A stretch of DNA of 64,000 nt, from NCBI GenBank assembly GCA_018820205.1, contig JAHJOK010000059.1, positions 62,001-126,000 on the forward strand, read 5' to 3'. The first letter of the stretch is position 1; each line of letters begins with the position of its first letter. Both the position numbers and the translations under genes were made by a program. The notes beneath the pieces were generated by a model. The model saw nothing but the letters and a program-made list of their open reading frames with translations, searched no databases and was not told the origin of the DNA. The DNA is from Alphaproteobacteria bacterium (GTDB taxonomy: Bacteria; Pseudomonadota; Alphaproteobacteria; Caulobacterales; Caulobacteraceae). This document shows, in pieces, positions 7,705 to 16,564 of this stretch.

Positions 7705-9521
7705 TGGCGGATGGCGCCCCGGTCGGAAGCTTGACGCCGGGGTTCCTCGACGTCTCGCGTTCGCTGTCCGGCCGCGCCTGGCGACAGCGACCGGCCGAGG
7801 CCTCGCTCGTTCGCGCGCATATGCAGGGTCTGGGTCTGTCGGAGCCGCTGGCGCGGGCGCTGGCGGCGCGGGGCGTGCTGGCCGATCAGGGCGCGGACTT
7901 TCTTGAACCGACGCTGAAGCGGCTGTTCCCCGACCCTTCGTCCTTCATGGACATGGACGCGGCGGCGGCGGCGATCGTTTCGGCGATGCAGGCGGGCGAG
8001 AGCATCCACGTCTTCGCCGACTACGACGTGGACGGGGCGTCCAGCGCGGCGCTGCTGGTGCGCTGGTTCCGGGCGCTGGGCGCGGACCTGCCGATCTATG
8101 TCCCCGACCGGCTGACCGAGGGCTACGGCCCCAGCCCGCTGGCCTTCGACAGATTGAAGGCGTCCGGGGCGGATCTGGTCATCACCGTCGACTGCGGCGC
8201 GGCGGCCAACGAGGCCATCGCCCACGCCTGCGGGATCGGGCTGAAGGTCGTCGTGATCGACCACCACATGATGCGCGAGGAGCCCCCGGCCTGTCTGGCG
8301 GTCGTCAACCCGAATCGACCGGGAGACATGTCCGGCCAGGGCAATCTGGCGGCGGCGGGGGTGGTGTTCGTGCTGCTGGCGGCCCTGAACCGGGAAGCAA
8401 GGGGCAGGGGGATGTTCGCCGACCGGGCTGAGCCGGACATCCGCCAGTGGCTCGACCTGGCCGCGCTGGGGGCCATCTGCGACGTCACCGGCCTGACGGG
8501 GTTCAACCGGGCCCTGACCGGGCTGGGCCTCAAGGTCATGTCCGCCTGGAGCAATCCGGGGCTGAAGGCCCTGTTGGCGGTCGCGGGTTCAGAGCCCGGT
8601 CCGGCGAAATCGGATCACGCCGGCTTCATCCTGGGCCCGCGCATCAACGCCGGGGGGCGAATCGGGCGGGCCGACCTGGGCGCTCGCCTGCTGTCGACCG
8701 ACGATCCGGCGGAGGCGCTGGCGTTGGCGGAAGAACTCGACGCCCTGAACGTCGCGCGGCGCGAGGTCGAACGCGAAGTCACCGAGATCGCCACCCGGCG
8801 CGTCGAGGCGACCGGTCAGCATTCGGACGGCTCGGCCGTCGTGGTCGTCTCGGGCGAGGACTGGCACCCCGGCGTGGTCGGCATCGTGGCGGGACGTCTG
8901 CGGGAGCGCTGGCGCAAGCCTGTGGTGGTCATCGGCGTCGATGCGGTGGGCAATGTCGGCAAGGGTTCGGGTCGATCACAGCCCGGCATGAACCTGGGTC
9001 GGGCGATCCAGGCAGCCTGGCGCGAGGGGCTGCTGGTGGCGGGGGGCGGCCACGCCATGGCGGCCGGACTGACCGTGCGACCCGACGGCGTCGATGCGCT
9101 GCGTAACTTCCTCAATGCCGCCATGGCGGGGGAACAGGCCGAGGCCGAGGCGCTGGACTGGGTCGAGGTCGATGCTCTGATCGAGCCCGGAGCCGCGTCT
9201 CGCGCCCTGTTCGAGGATTTCGGGCGGCTGGCGCCGTTCGGACCGGCGAATCCGGAACCCCTGTTCGCCCTGCATGGGGTTCAGGCGCGCGAGCCGGTGC
9301 AGATGAACGGCGGACATGTGCGATGCCGGCTGGTCGGCGCCGACGGCGGATCGGTCAAGGCCATCGGCTGGCGCTGCGCCGATCTGATGACCGGAAAGGC
9401 TCTGCTGGCGGGGCAGGGAGGGCTGAATGTCGTCGGACGTCTGAAGGCGGACGACTGGAACGGGCGCAAGGGCGTGCAGTTCGAGATCGAGGACGTCGCC
9501 GATCCCCGTATGGCGACTTAG
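7704..9521 (+). CDS. recJ: Single-stranded-DNA-specific exonuclease RecJ
   Basis: RecJ is a 5'-3' ssDNA exonuclease for recombination and repair. The DHH phosphoesterase motifs are present: FADYDVDG (motif I) and VIDHHM (motif III). A DHHA1-type C-terminal half follows with GGGHAMAAG. I start it at ATG 7704, overlapping the glpX stop, giving 605 residues. The track's 7434 start would add 90 residues encoded inside glpX. Nothing is missing from the domain order. Confidence 0.95.
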   Translation: MADGAPVGSLTPGFLDVSRSLSGRAWRQRPAEASLVRAHMQGLGLSEPLARALAARGVLADQGADFLEPTLKRLFPDPSSFMDMDAAAAAIVSAMQAGESIHVFADYDVDGASSAALLVRWFRALGADLPIYVPDRLTEGYGPSPLAFDRLKASGADLVITVDCGAAANEAIAHACGIGLKVVVIDHHMMREEPPACLAVVNPNRPGDMSGQGNLAAAGVVFVLLAALNREARGRGMFADRAEPDIRQWLDLAALGAICDVTGLTGFNRALTGLGLKVMSAWSNPGLKALLAVAGSEPGPAKSDHAGFILGPRINAGGRIGRADLGARLLSTDDPAEALALAEELDALNVARREVEREVTEIATRRVEATGQHSDGSAVVVVSGEDWHPGVVGIVAGRLRERWRKPVVVIGVDAVGNVGKGSGRSQPGMNLGRAIQAAWREGLLVAGGGHAMAAGLTVRPDGVDALRNFLNAAMAGEQAEAEALDWVEVDALIEPGAASRALFEDFGRLAPFGPANPEPLFALHGVQAREPVQMNGGHVRCRLVGADGGSVKAIGWRCADLMTGKALLAGQGGLNVVGRLKADDWNGRKGVQFEIEDVADPRMAT

Positions 9522-9535
9522 TTCGAAACGGCGCT

Positions 9536-9563
9536 TGCGCCCCCGGAAAGGGTTGGCTATATC
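9536..9563 (+). promoter_or_regulatory. Promoter of tRNA-Glu
   Basis: TTGCGCC, then 13 bp, then GCTATATC. The second element matches the Caulobacter housekeeping -10 consensus GCTANAWC exactly and the first resembles TTGACGS. The tRNA 5' end lies 18 bp downstream, a normal distance. Confidence 0.6.
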
Positions 9564-9581
9564 GCCGCTTCCCCGCGCAGC

Positions 9582-9656
9582 GGTCCCTTCGTCTATCGGT
9601 TAGGACGTCAGGTTTTCAACCTGAAAAGAGGGGTTCGACTCCCCTAGGGACTGCCA
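9582..9656 (+). tRNA. tRNA-Glu (anticodon UUC)
   Basis: The acceptor arms GGTCCCT and AGGGACT pair over seven positions. The anticodon loop TTTTCAA reads TTC. The T arm carries GGTTCGACTCC, and CCA is encoded at 9654-9656. The gene is 75 nt. About 225 bp after it, up to the next gene, I see no ORF. Confidence 0.97.
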
Positions 9657-9884
9657 CGCGGGGCTTTCCAGAATCATCAGGATGCGACGCGCGGCCTCCG
9701 ACCGTTCAGGTCCGGCCGACACCGCCTGGTCGCGACATCCGGGCATCAGGCGCGCCCCTGAATGACCCCAGACGCCCGGATTGGCGTTTTCCGACATTGA
9801 AACCCGTGTTTTTCGGTTTTCCCGCGTTCACAGAACCGTGTTAAACATAGTCGGTCTGCGAGGAGCGCGGACGGGGGGTTTGAA

Positions 9885-10451
9885 GTGTCTGACTACGAGG
9901 GGCTGGACGCGCCGGACACGGTCCGGATCGCCGGCCGGGTGAAATGGTTCGACGTCGGCAAGGGCTACGGCTTCATCGTGCCCGACGATCCGGGCCAGAC
10001 GGAAGCGAAAGACGTGCTGCTGCATATCAGCAGCCTGCGCGATGGGGGCTGGGACGCCGCCGGCGAGGGTGCGCCCATCAGTTGCGACTGTGCGCGTCGG
10101 CCGAAAGGCTGGCAGGTCGTGCAGGTTCACGACCTGGGGAAGGGCGAACCGGAGGCCGCGACGCCCCGGCGAACCGCCTATGAAGGGCTCCGCGAGGATC
10201 ATCGCTCCCTGCGGAGCGCCGAGGGCCCTGAACCGTCCGGCGACCTCGAGGCTGCGACCGTTAAATGGTTCAATCGCACCAAGGGATACGGATTCGTGGT
10301 GCGCGCCACCGATCCGGGCGATATCTTCGTCCATATCGAGACCCTTCGTCGATGCGGACTGGACGACCTGGTTCCCGGCGAGACGGTCGCGGTGCGATTC
10401 GCCGACGGCCCCAAGGGGCTGGTGGTCGCGGAAATCAAGCCGGGCGGCTGA
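9885..10451 (+). CDS. Double cold-shock-domain protein
   Basis: The 188-residue product holds two cold-shock domains joined by a charged linker. The first is near residues 17-75 ([19 protein letters not shown]) and the second near 122-185 ([20 protein letters not shown]). Both keep the aromatic RNP1 surface and the RNP2 core, so both should bind single-stranded nucleic acid. Double-domain CSPs are typical of alphaproteobacteria, in which Caulobacter has two. The start is GTG 9885 after a G-rich stretch. DUF192 follows after 24 bp. Confidence 0.88.
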   Translation: MSDYEGLDAPDTVRIAGRVKWFDVGKGYGFIVPDDPGQTEAKDVLLHISSLRDGGWDAAGEGAPISCDCARRPKGWQVVQVHDLGKGEPEAATPRRTAYEGLREDHRSLRSAEGPEPSGDLEAATVKWFNRTKGYGFVVRATDPGDIFVHIETLRRCGLDDLVPGETVAVRFADGPKGLVVAEIKPGG

Positions 10452-10475
10452 GTGCGTCGCCCCGAAAGGGCGGTC

Positions 10476-10952
10476 ATGCTGTCGAGACGTTTGCTTGTTG
10501 CCGGTATCCTGGCGTTCGGTATGGGCCTGGGCGCCTGCGCCCAGTCGTCGGCGCCGATGGACGAGGCCGGCAACCCCCTGGAATCTCTGACCGTCGCGAC
10601 ATCGACGGGGTCCCACGACTTTCTGGTCGAGATCGCCGATGACGACGCCGAGCGTCAGCGCGGCCTGATGTTTCGCGCGCCCCTGGCCGACGACCGCGGC
10701 ATGCTGTTCCAGTTTCCCGACACGGCCGAACGCGCATTCTGGATGAAGAATACGCCCAGCTCGCTCGACATCATCTATATCGATCCGAAGGGCAAGATCG
10801 TCTCCATCGCCCACCATGCGACGCCCTATTCCGAGGCGCCGCTGCCGTCGAACGGCGCCGCCAGCGGCGTGCTGGAACTGCGGGCGGGGCGGGCCGAAGA
10901 GATCGGAGCCAAGGCCGGCGACACCGTCACCCACCCATTCTTCCAGCCCTGA
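10476..10952 (+). CDS. DUF192 lipoprotein
   Basis: The product is about 158 residues with a signal sequence and lipobox (LGAC), then a DUF192 domain. Its landmarks are RQRGLMFR, MLFQFP and FWMKNT, with the C-terminal VLELRAG. The family's biochemical role is not established. I prefer ATG 10476 (hydrophobic signal begins at once) to the track's GTG 10452, which directly abuts the preceding stop. It probably shares a transcript with the cold-shock gene; tRNA-Pro follows after 48 bp. Confidence 0.88.
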   Translation: MLSRRLLVAGILAFGMGLGACAQSSAPMDEAGNPLESLTVATSTGSHDFLVEIADDDAERQRGLMFRAPLADDRGMLFQFPDTAERAFWMKNTPSSLDIIYIDPKGKIVSIAHHATPYSEAPLPSNGAASGVLELRAGRAEEIGAKAGDTVTHPFFQP

Positions 10953-11000
10953 TGCGATCCCGCGTTGCACCGGCGCACGGTTGGTGGCAGACACCTCCGC

Positions 11001-11077
<77 letters not shown>

Positions 11078-11088
11078 TTGCCTTTTGG

Positions 11089-11130
11089 GTGGCTATCGCT
11101 CAGCGCGCGGCGCTTCGCTGCTTGAGCCAC
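11089..11130 (+). repeat. tRNA-associated two-stem element, copy 1
   Basis: The outer stem is GTGGCT/AGCCAC. Inside lie the 6-nt strand ATCGCT, the inner stem CAGC/GCTG, a 12-nt loop and the 4-nt strand CTTG. It lies directly after tRNA-Pro and is a near-identical direct repeat of 11463-11504. An alternative pairing GCTCA/TGAGC is also possible. Function unknown. Confidence 0.7.
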
Positions 11131-11151
11131 ACGATTTTTGTGAGAAACCCC

Positions 11152-11457
11152 ATGCTGGCCCGCATCTATCGCCCCGCAAAGACCGCCATGCAGTCCGGAA
11201 GGGCCAAGTCGCAGGACTGGCGGCTGGATTTCGAACCCGCATCGGCGCGCACGATCGATCCGCTGATGGGCTGGACCAGCTCGTCGGACATGAACGGGCA
11301 GGTGCGGTTGACCTTCGAGACCCGCGAGGAAGCTGTCGCCTATGCCGAACGGCACGGCATCGCCTTCAGACTGCATGAGCCGCAGGAGCCTCCGGTGATC
11401 CTTAAAGCCTACGCCGACAATTTCGCCACTCACCGCAAGCAGCCCTGGACGCATTGA
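11152..11457 (+). CDS. NADH dehydrogenase accessory subunit (NDUFS4-like, ETC complex I family)
   Basis: The 101-residue protein matches the ETC complex I subunit family found in alphaproteobacteria and mitochondria (18 kDa/NDUFS4 type). It opens ARIYRPAKTAMQSG. It also has the typical DPLMGWTSS and FETREEAVAYAERHG segments. In the family it stabilises the N-module of respiratory complex I. I start it at ATG 11152; the track's extra 21 residues are encoded by the repeat element. It lies between tRNA-Pro and tRNA-Arg, bracketed by direct repeats. Confidence 0.9.
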   Translation: MLARIYRPAKTAMQSGRAKSQDWRLDFEPASARTIDPLMGWTSSSDMNGQVRLTFETREEAVAYAERHGIAFRLHEPQEPPVILKAYADNFATHRKQPWTH

Positions 11458-11462
11458 ACGGG

Positions 11463-11504
11463 GCGGCTATCGCTCAGCGCGCGGCGCTTCGCTGCATGAG
11501 CCGC
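11463..11504 (+). repeat. tRNA-associated two-stem element, copy 2
   Basis: This is the same 42-nt element as at 11089-11130, differing at three bases. Two of the changes are compensatory (outer stem GTGGCT/AGCCAC becomes GCGGCT/AGCCGC). The third is CTTG to CATG in the internal strand. It lies 22 bp before tRNA-Arg. Confidence 0.7.
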
Positions 11505-11525
11505 GTGATGCTAATTTCCAGACAC

Positions 11526-11602
11526 GCGCCCATAGCTCAACCGGATAGAGCACCCGCCTTCTAAGCGGACGGTTGCAGGTTCGAGTCCTGCTGGGCGCGC
11601 CA
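11526..11602 (+). tRNA. tRNA-Arg (anticodon UCU)
   Basis: The acceptor arms GCGCCCA and TGGGCGC are perfectly complementary. The anticodon loop CTTCTAA reads TCT (AGA codons, rare in this GC-rich genome). The T arm has GGTTCGAGTCC and CCA is encoded. The gene is 77 nt. Confidence 0.97.
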
Positions 11603-11621
11603 CCCCGTCGTCGAGGATCCC

Positions 11622-11885
11622 ATGGCCGATATCAAAAACCAGACCCTTCAGGGCCGTCAGGTGATCGACGGCAAGAGCTTCATCGACTGCGAATTCCAGA
11701 ATGCGCAGATGGTCTACAAGGGCGGGCCGGCGCCGAATTTCACCAACTGCCGCTTCACCAAAAGCGGCTTCGTGTTCGAAAACGAGGCCGCGAATACGAT
11801 GAATCTGCTGCGCGCCATGCTGCAGCCGCAGACCAACATGCGGCCGTTCGTCCTGGGCATGATGCCGGAGATCGGCGGAAACTAG
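11622..11885 (+). CDS. Small protein with pentapeptide-like pattern, unknown function
   Basis: The 87-residue product has short phased repeats (FIDCEFQNAQMVY; FTNCRFTKSGFVF) that resemble a minimal pentapeptide-repeat strand, followed by a Met-rich tail. There is no signal peptide or membrane segment. Two cysteines are spaced as in turn positions of such repeats. It begins 19 bp after tRNA-Arg and converges on metC with 4 bp between stops. I do not assign a function. Confidence 0.7.
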   Translation: MADIKNQTLQGRQVIDGKSFIDCEFQNAQMVYKGGPAPNFTNCRFTKSGFVFENEAANTMNLLRAMLQPQTNMRPFVLGMMPEIGGN

Positions 11886-11889
11886 GGGC

Positions 11890-13074
11890 TTAGAGCCTGC
11901 TCGACCGCCAGGCGGCCAAACCCGTCTCCAGGTCCGCGATCAGGTCGGCGGGATCCTCCAGCCCGACATGGAAACGCAGCAGAGGCCCCGGTATGGCGGG
12001 GCGTTCCTGTCGCCACGCCAGTTGCGGGGTTTCGCAGGTCGCGAGGCTTTCGAAACCGCCCCACGAATAGCCCAGGCCGAACAGGATCAGCGCATTCAGG
12101 AAGGCATGGGCGCCCGCTTCGTCGCCATCCTGCATCACGACGCCGAACAGGGAGGCTGCGCCGGTGTAGTCGCGGCCCCACAAGTCATGGCCAGGATCGT
12201 CGGGCAGGGCAGGGTGGAGAACCCGCGCGACCTCCGGCTGTCGGCTCAGCCATGTCGCCACCGCCAGGCCCGACCGCGCCTGTTCCGCGTAGCGCAGCGG
12301 CAGGGTGCGCAGTCCGCGCAGGGCCAGCCAGGCGTCGTCGGGCGACACGCACAGTCCAAGGTCTTCGTGGGTCTCGGCGATCGCGCGCGCCGTCGCCGGA
12401 TCGCTCGCGCACAGGGCGCCCAGCATCAGGTCGGAATGCCCGCCCGCATATTTTGTCAGGGCCTGCACGCTGACATCGACGCCGTGAGCCAAGGGCTTGA
12501 ACGCCAGGCCGGCCGCCCAGGTGTTGTCCATGAGGGTGATCACGCCCCTGGCCCGGGCCGCGCGGGCGAGGGCGGGGACATCGAGCATTTCGAACGTGAG
12601 GGAGGCGGGGGATTCGATCAGAATGATCCGCGTCCGGTCGGACATCATGGCCGCGACGGTTTCACTGGAAGCCCCGGCGGCGTGGAATCGCGTCGTGACG
12701 CCGCGCTCGGCCAGGTGCCGGGTCAGCAGGCGTCGGACGGGGCCGTAGACCGCGTCTGTCGTGATGACCTCATCGCCCGGCCGGGTCAGGGCAAGAAGCG
12801 GAAGGGTCACGGCGGCGAGCCCCGACGGCGCCAGCCAGCAGTGTCCCGCGCCCTCGAGATCGGCGATCGCGCTGCGCAACGCCGCCTGCGAAGCCGTGCC
12901 GTCGATGCCGTACAGGGGCCCGAGGCTTTCGTCGCGCATATCGCCGACCGTATCGGACAACATCGTCGAGGCGCGTTCGATCGGCGGATTGACCGGCCGG
13001 CGCCCCTCGCCGCGCCGGGTGGCCCGGGCGATCATGCGAGTGCGATCGGAAAGAGGGGGCATCGCGGTCTCCAC
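11890..13074 (-). CDS. metC: Cystathionine beta-lyase
   Basis: This PLP enzyme of the Cys/Met metabolism family cleaves cystathionine to homocysteine in methionine synthesis. The 394-residue product shows YGIDGTASQ, the MDNTWAAG stretch and the PLP lysine in LTKYAGGHSD, as in the beta-lyase branch. It diverges from the amino-acid-binding lipoprotein at 13169 across about 95 bp. MalY-type or gamma-lyase activity cannot be excluded by reading alone. Confidence 0.9.
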   Translation of the reverse strand: METAMPPLSDRTRMIARATRRGEGRRPVNPPIERASTMLSDTVGDMRDESLGPLYGIDGTASQAALRSAIADLEGAGHCWLAPSGLAAVTLPLLALTRPGDEVITTDAVYGPVRRLLTRHLAERGVTTRFHAAGASSETVAAMMSDRTRIILIESPASLTFEMLDVPALARAARARGVITLMDNTWAAGLAFKPLAHGVDVSVQALTKYAGGHSDLMLGALCASDPATARAIAETHEDLGLCVSPDDAWLALRGLRTLPLRYAEQARSGLAVATWLSRQPEVARVLHPALPDDPGHDLWGRDYTGAASLFGVVMQDGDEAGAHAFLNALILFGLGYSWGGFESLATCETPQLAWRQERPAIPGPLLRFHVGLEDPADLIADLETGLAAWRSSRL

Positions 13075-13168
13075 GGGTTGCGATCAGAACCTCAAAGGCC
13101 TCTAAAGCAGCGGGGGTGCAAGGGGCGGCGACGGACGAGTCGTCGCCAATCGTGACGCGGGACGAACC

Positions 13169-14281
13169 ATGGGCAGTCAGACCACGGGTTTCTGGATTCG
13201 GATGGCGGGCCTCGCCGGTCTGGCGATACTGGCTGCGTGCGGCGGCGACGAGCCCGAGGCGCCGGTGACGGTTCCCCAGCCGGTCGGGGGCGGGGCGGCG
13301 AGCGAAGCCGCACCGGTCGAAAGCCCGACCCTGGCCGCGATCAAGCGGCGAGGACGGCTGAACTGCGGCGTCAACCAGGGTCTCGTCGGCTTCGCCTACA
13401 CCGACAATCGTGGGCAGTGGCGCGGGTTCGACGTCGATTTCTGCCGGGCGATGGCCGCCGCCATCTTCGGCGACCCGAATGCGGTGCGGTTCGTGCCGTT
13501 GACGGCCCAGAACCGGTTTCAGGCTCTGGAGAGCGGTCGCATCGACGTTCTATGGCGCAATACGTCGTGGACGATGGAGCGCGACACCAGCGGAGAGATG
13601 AGCTTCGCCGGAGTCAATTATTATGACGGGCAGGGCTTTCTGGTGCGGCGCTCGCTGAACTTGAACAGCGCCTCCGAACTGACCGGCGCCCGCGTCTGCG
13701 TCCAGGCCGGATCGACCAGCGCGCTGAACGCCGACGACTATTTCCGCAGCCGGAAAATCGAATACCGCCCCGTCGTCCTCGCGACGGAAGAGGCGGCGCG
13801 ACAATCCTACGGCCGCGAAGACTGTGACGCCTTCACCGCCGACGTGTCCGCTCTGGCGGCGGCGAGAACGACCCTCGCGGACCCCCAGCAGCACGTGATC
13901 CTGCCTGACGTCATCTCCAAGGAGCCGCTTGGGCCCGCGACGCGCCGGGGCGACGAACAGTGGACCGCTGCGGTGCGCTGGACGCTGAACGCCCTGATTC
14001 TGGCCGAGGAGCTGGGCGTGACCCAGGCGAATGTCGACGACCAGGTCGAAACCGCTCGCGATCCGCAGGTCCGCCGCCTGCTGGGTGTTGAAGGCGAGTT
14101 CGGGGTCAGGCTGGGCCTTCCCCGCAACTGGGCGGCGCGGGCCATCAAGGGCGCCGGAAACTACGGTGAGATTTTCGAGCGAAATCTGGGTTCGCAATCG
14201 CCTCTCGACCTGGCGCGAGGGTTGAATGCACAATGGAACGCGCGACCGGGCGGCCTGATCTACGGTCTGCCGGTCCGATAA
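13169..14281 (+). CDS. Amino-acid ABC transporter substrate-binding lipoprotein (AapJ-like)
   Basis: The 370-residue product belongs to the general L-amino-acid binding family (AapJ/BztA). It has RGRLNCGVNQGLVGFAYTD, the FDVDFCRAMAAAIFGD segment and WTLNALILAEELGV. The N-terminus has a lipobox (LAAC), and a Gly/Ala/Pro linker separates it from the binding domain. No permease or ATPase genes adjoin it; the next gene is a cation symporter 27 bp downstream. It therefore looks like an orphan binding protein, or its partners lie elsewhere. Confidence 0.87.
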   Translation: MGSQTTGFWIRMAGLAGLAILAACGGDEPEAPVTVPQPVGGGAASEAAPVESPTLAAIKRRGRLNCGVNQGLVGFAYTDNRGQWRGFDVDFCRAMAAAIFGDPNAVRFVPLTAQNRFQALESGRIDVLWRNTSWTMERDTSGEMSFAGVNYYDGQGFLVRRSLNLNSASELTGARVCVQAGSTSALNADDYFRSRKIEYRPVVLATEEAARQSYGREDCDAFTADVSALAAARTTLADPQQHVILPDVISKEPLGPATRRGDEQWTAAVRWTLNALILAEELGVTQANVDDQVETARDPQVRRLLGVEGEFGVRLGLPRNWAARAIKGAGNYGEIFERNLGSQSPLDLARGLNAQWNARPGGLIYGLPVR

Positions 14282-14308
14282 TGCTCTAAACCGCCTTTCG
14301 GGGGACGA

Positions 14309-15637
14309 ATGGATACGACGAAGAAGGGCGGAATTCCGCTTCACTGGCTGATGCTGATCGGGTTTTTGATCGGCCTGGGCGGCGGGTTGTTCGTAAACCA
14401 GTATGTCGGACCCGACACCTATTGGGTCCAGTGGCTGACGTCGAACATCACCGGGCCGGCGGGACAGATCTTCCTGCGCCTGCTGTTCATGCTGGTGATC
14501 CCGCTGCTGTTCTCGGCCCTGGTGATCGGCGTGGCCGAGATGGGCGACCTGAAGTCACTGGGCCGCGCGGGGATCAAGACCCTGCTGCTGACCATCGTCG
14601 TGTCGGGCATCGCCGTGGTCATCGGACTGGGGATGGTGAACTATTTCCGGCCGGGCGACGGCGTCGATCCGGCCCTGGCGCAACAGCTTCTGGCCCAGGG
14701 CGCGGACGGCGCGGCTGCGATCGTCAGCAACGCGCCCGAGAGCGTGCAGTTCGGCCAGTTCTTCCTGGACCTGATTCCGTCGAACGTGTTCACGGCGGCG
14801 TCCGAGAACCAGATCCTGCCGATCATGATCTTCGCCCTGCTGTTCGGCATCGGACTGGTCATGGCCAAGAGCCCCAACACCGACCGGCTTCAGACCGTCA
14901 TCGAGGGCATCCTCGAAGTCACGATGAAGCTCATCAACCTGGTCATCAAGCTGGCCCCGATCGCCATCGCCTGTCTGATGTTCAACCTGGCGGCCCTGTT
15001 CGGATGGGACCTGCTGGTCCGTCTGGCGGCCTATGTCGGGGTGGCCGTGGGCGCGATGGCGATCCACATGTTCGTGGTCTATCCGCTGGTCGTCTGGATC
15101 GGCGGCGGCATGAATCCGATCCGTTTCTTCAGGGGCGTGCAGGAGCCGATGGTGGTGGCCTTCTCGACCGCCTCGTCCAACGCGACCCTGCCGGTTGCGT
15201 TGAAGGCGGCGGACGAGAAACTGCATCTTCCGCGCAAGATCGCCCGCTTCGTGCTGACGGTCGGCGCGACCGCGAACCAGAACGGAACGGCCCTGTTCGA
15301 GGGGGTGACGGTGCTGTTCCTGGCCCAGTTTTTCCAGGTCGATCTGACCATCACCCAGCAGGTGGTGGTGATGCTGGTCTGCATTCTGGGCGGCGTGGGC
15401 ACGGCGGGCGTACCGGCGGGATCGCTGCCGGTCATCGCCATGATCCTGGTGATGGTGGGCGTGCCGGCCGAGGGGATCGGCCTGATCCTGGGGGTCGACC
15501 GCTTCCTGGACATGTGCCGGACCGTGCTGAACGTCACCGGCGATCTGGTGTTGGCCACCGTGGTGTCGCGCGGAGAAGAGGATCAGCCCGTTCCGCCGAC
15601 GCCGGACGAACCGGTGACGGTGGCCGCCGTCGCCTGA
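14309..15637 (+). CDS. Dicarboxylate/amino acid:cation symporter (DAACS family)
   Basis: The 442-residue polytopic protein keeps the family landmarks: the serine-rich hairpin ASSNATLPVALK, the cation-site NQNGTALFEG (the NMDGT position) and GVDRFLDMCRTVLNVTGD, whose Asp/Arg pair contacts substrate. It imports dicarboxylates or acidic/neutral amino acids with Na+ or H+. Substrate choice (glutamate, aspartate, succinate) cannot be fixed from sequence alone. It follows the binding lipoprotein by 27 bp and is probably co-transcribed. Confidence 0.92.
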   Translation: MDTTKKGGIPLHWLMLIGFLIGLGGGLFVNQYVGPDTYWVQWLTSNITGPAGQIFLRLLFMLVIPLLFSALVIGVAEMGDLKSLGRAGIKTLLLTIVVSGIAVVIGLGMVNYFRPGDGVDPALAQQLLAQGADGAAAIVSNAPESVQFGQFFLDLIPSNVFTAASENQILPIMIFALLFGIGLVMAKSPNTDRLQTVIEGILEVTMKLINLVIKLAPIAIACLMFNLAALFGWDLLVRLAAYVGVAVGAMAIHMFVVYPLVVWIGGGMNPIRFFRGVQEPMVVAFSTASSNATLPVALKAADEKLHLPRKIARFVLTVGATANQNGTALFEGVTVLFLAQFFQVDLTITQQVVVMLVCILGGVGTAGVPAGSLPVIAMILVMVGVPAEGIGLILGVDRFLDMCRTVLNVTGDLVLATVVSRGEEDQPVPPTPDEPVTVAAVA

Positions 15638-15642
15638 GGGGA

Positions 15643-16509
15643 TCAGGGGCCGGTCACGACCTCCGTGTCGGACCGGCCGCCCCATTCGGCCCATGATCCG
15701 TCGTAGAGAACGCCCTCATGGCCCAGAACGGCCAGGGCCAGCAGCGGGATCGCCGCGGTGACGCCCGAACCGCAACTGGCGATGGGGCAACTGTCCGGAT
15801 CGACGCCGCGATCGGTGAAGGCCGCCTGCAACTCGGCGCGGGGACGCATCAGGCCTTCGGGCGTCAGCAACTCGGCGAAGGGCAGGTTGCGGGCGCCTGG
15901 CATATGCCCCGCGCGCAGGCCCGCGCGGGGCTCCGGGACAGCGCCCGCGAATCGGGGCGCGCCACGCGCATCCAGGACGGTCTCGCCGGCCTCCAGCGCG
16001 GCGCGGACCTGGTCCAGGCCCGCGATCATTCCAGACCGGGGACGGGCGGCGAAGGCCGTGGTCGCTGCGCCGGCCGGTCCGGTCTCGAGGGTTCCTCCCG
16101 CCGCGATCCAGGCCGGCAGTCCGCCGTCAAGCACCTGAACCCGCTCGCAGCCCATGGCGCGAAACATCCACCAGGCGCGGGCGGCGGTGAACAGGCCGAA
16201 GGTGTCATAGACCACGATCCTGTCCGTTTCGGACACCCCGAGCCGCCCCGCCTGTTCGGCGAATTGATTGGCCGATGGCATCATGTGCGGCAGGGGATCG
16301 GTATGATCGGAGATCGCCTCCAGGTCGAAGAAGGCGGCTCCCGGGATGTGGCCAGCTTCGAAGATCGGCCGCGCCGGCGTGCCGTCCAGATGCCAGCTGG
16401 CGTCCAGAATACGCAAATCCTGATCGCCGAGCGCCGCGAGGAGGTCCGAGGCGGAGACGATGGGGTCGCCGCGCGCCGGTTCCGATCCGGGGTTTGTCTT
16501 CGAATTCAC
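15643..16509 (-). CDS. sseA: 3-mercaptopyruvate sulfurtransferase
   Basis: The 288-residue product has tandem rhodanese domains. The active cysteine (Cys246) sits in CGSGVTA, the loop typical of mercaptopyruvate sulfurtransferases rather than thiosulfate sulfurtransferases (CRKGVT). It transfers sulfur from 3-mercaptopyruvate to thiols or cyanide. It converges on the symporter with a 5-bp gap and diverges from lemA across 55 bp. Confidence 0.92.
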   Translation of the reverse strand: MNSKTNPGSEPARGDPIVSASDLLAALGDQDLRILDASWHLDGTPARPIFEAGHIPGAAFFDLEAISDHTDPLPHMMPSANQFAEQAGRLGVSETDRIVVYDTFGLFTAARAWWMFRAMGCERVQVLDGGLPAWIAAGGTLETGPAGAATTAFAARPRSGMIAGLDQVRAALEAGETVLDARGAPRFAGAVPEPRAGLRAGHMPGARNLPFAELLTPEGLMRPRAELQAAFTDRGVDPDSCPIASCGSGVTAAIPLLALAVLGHEGVLYDGSWAEWGGRSDTEVVTGP

Positions 16510-16564
16510 TATCCGTCACTCCTCGAGCGCGCGATAATCCTGGGGTGCACAAGAGGACCGCAGC

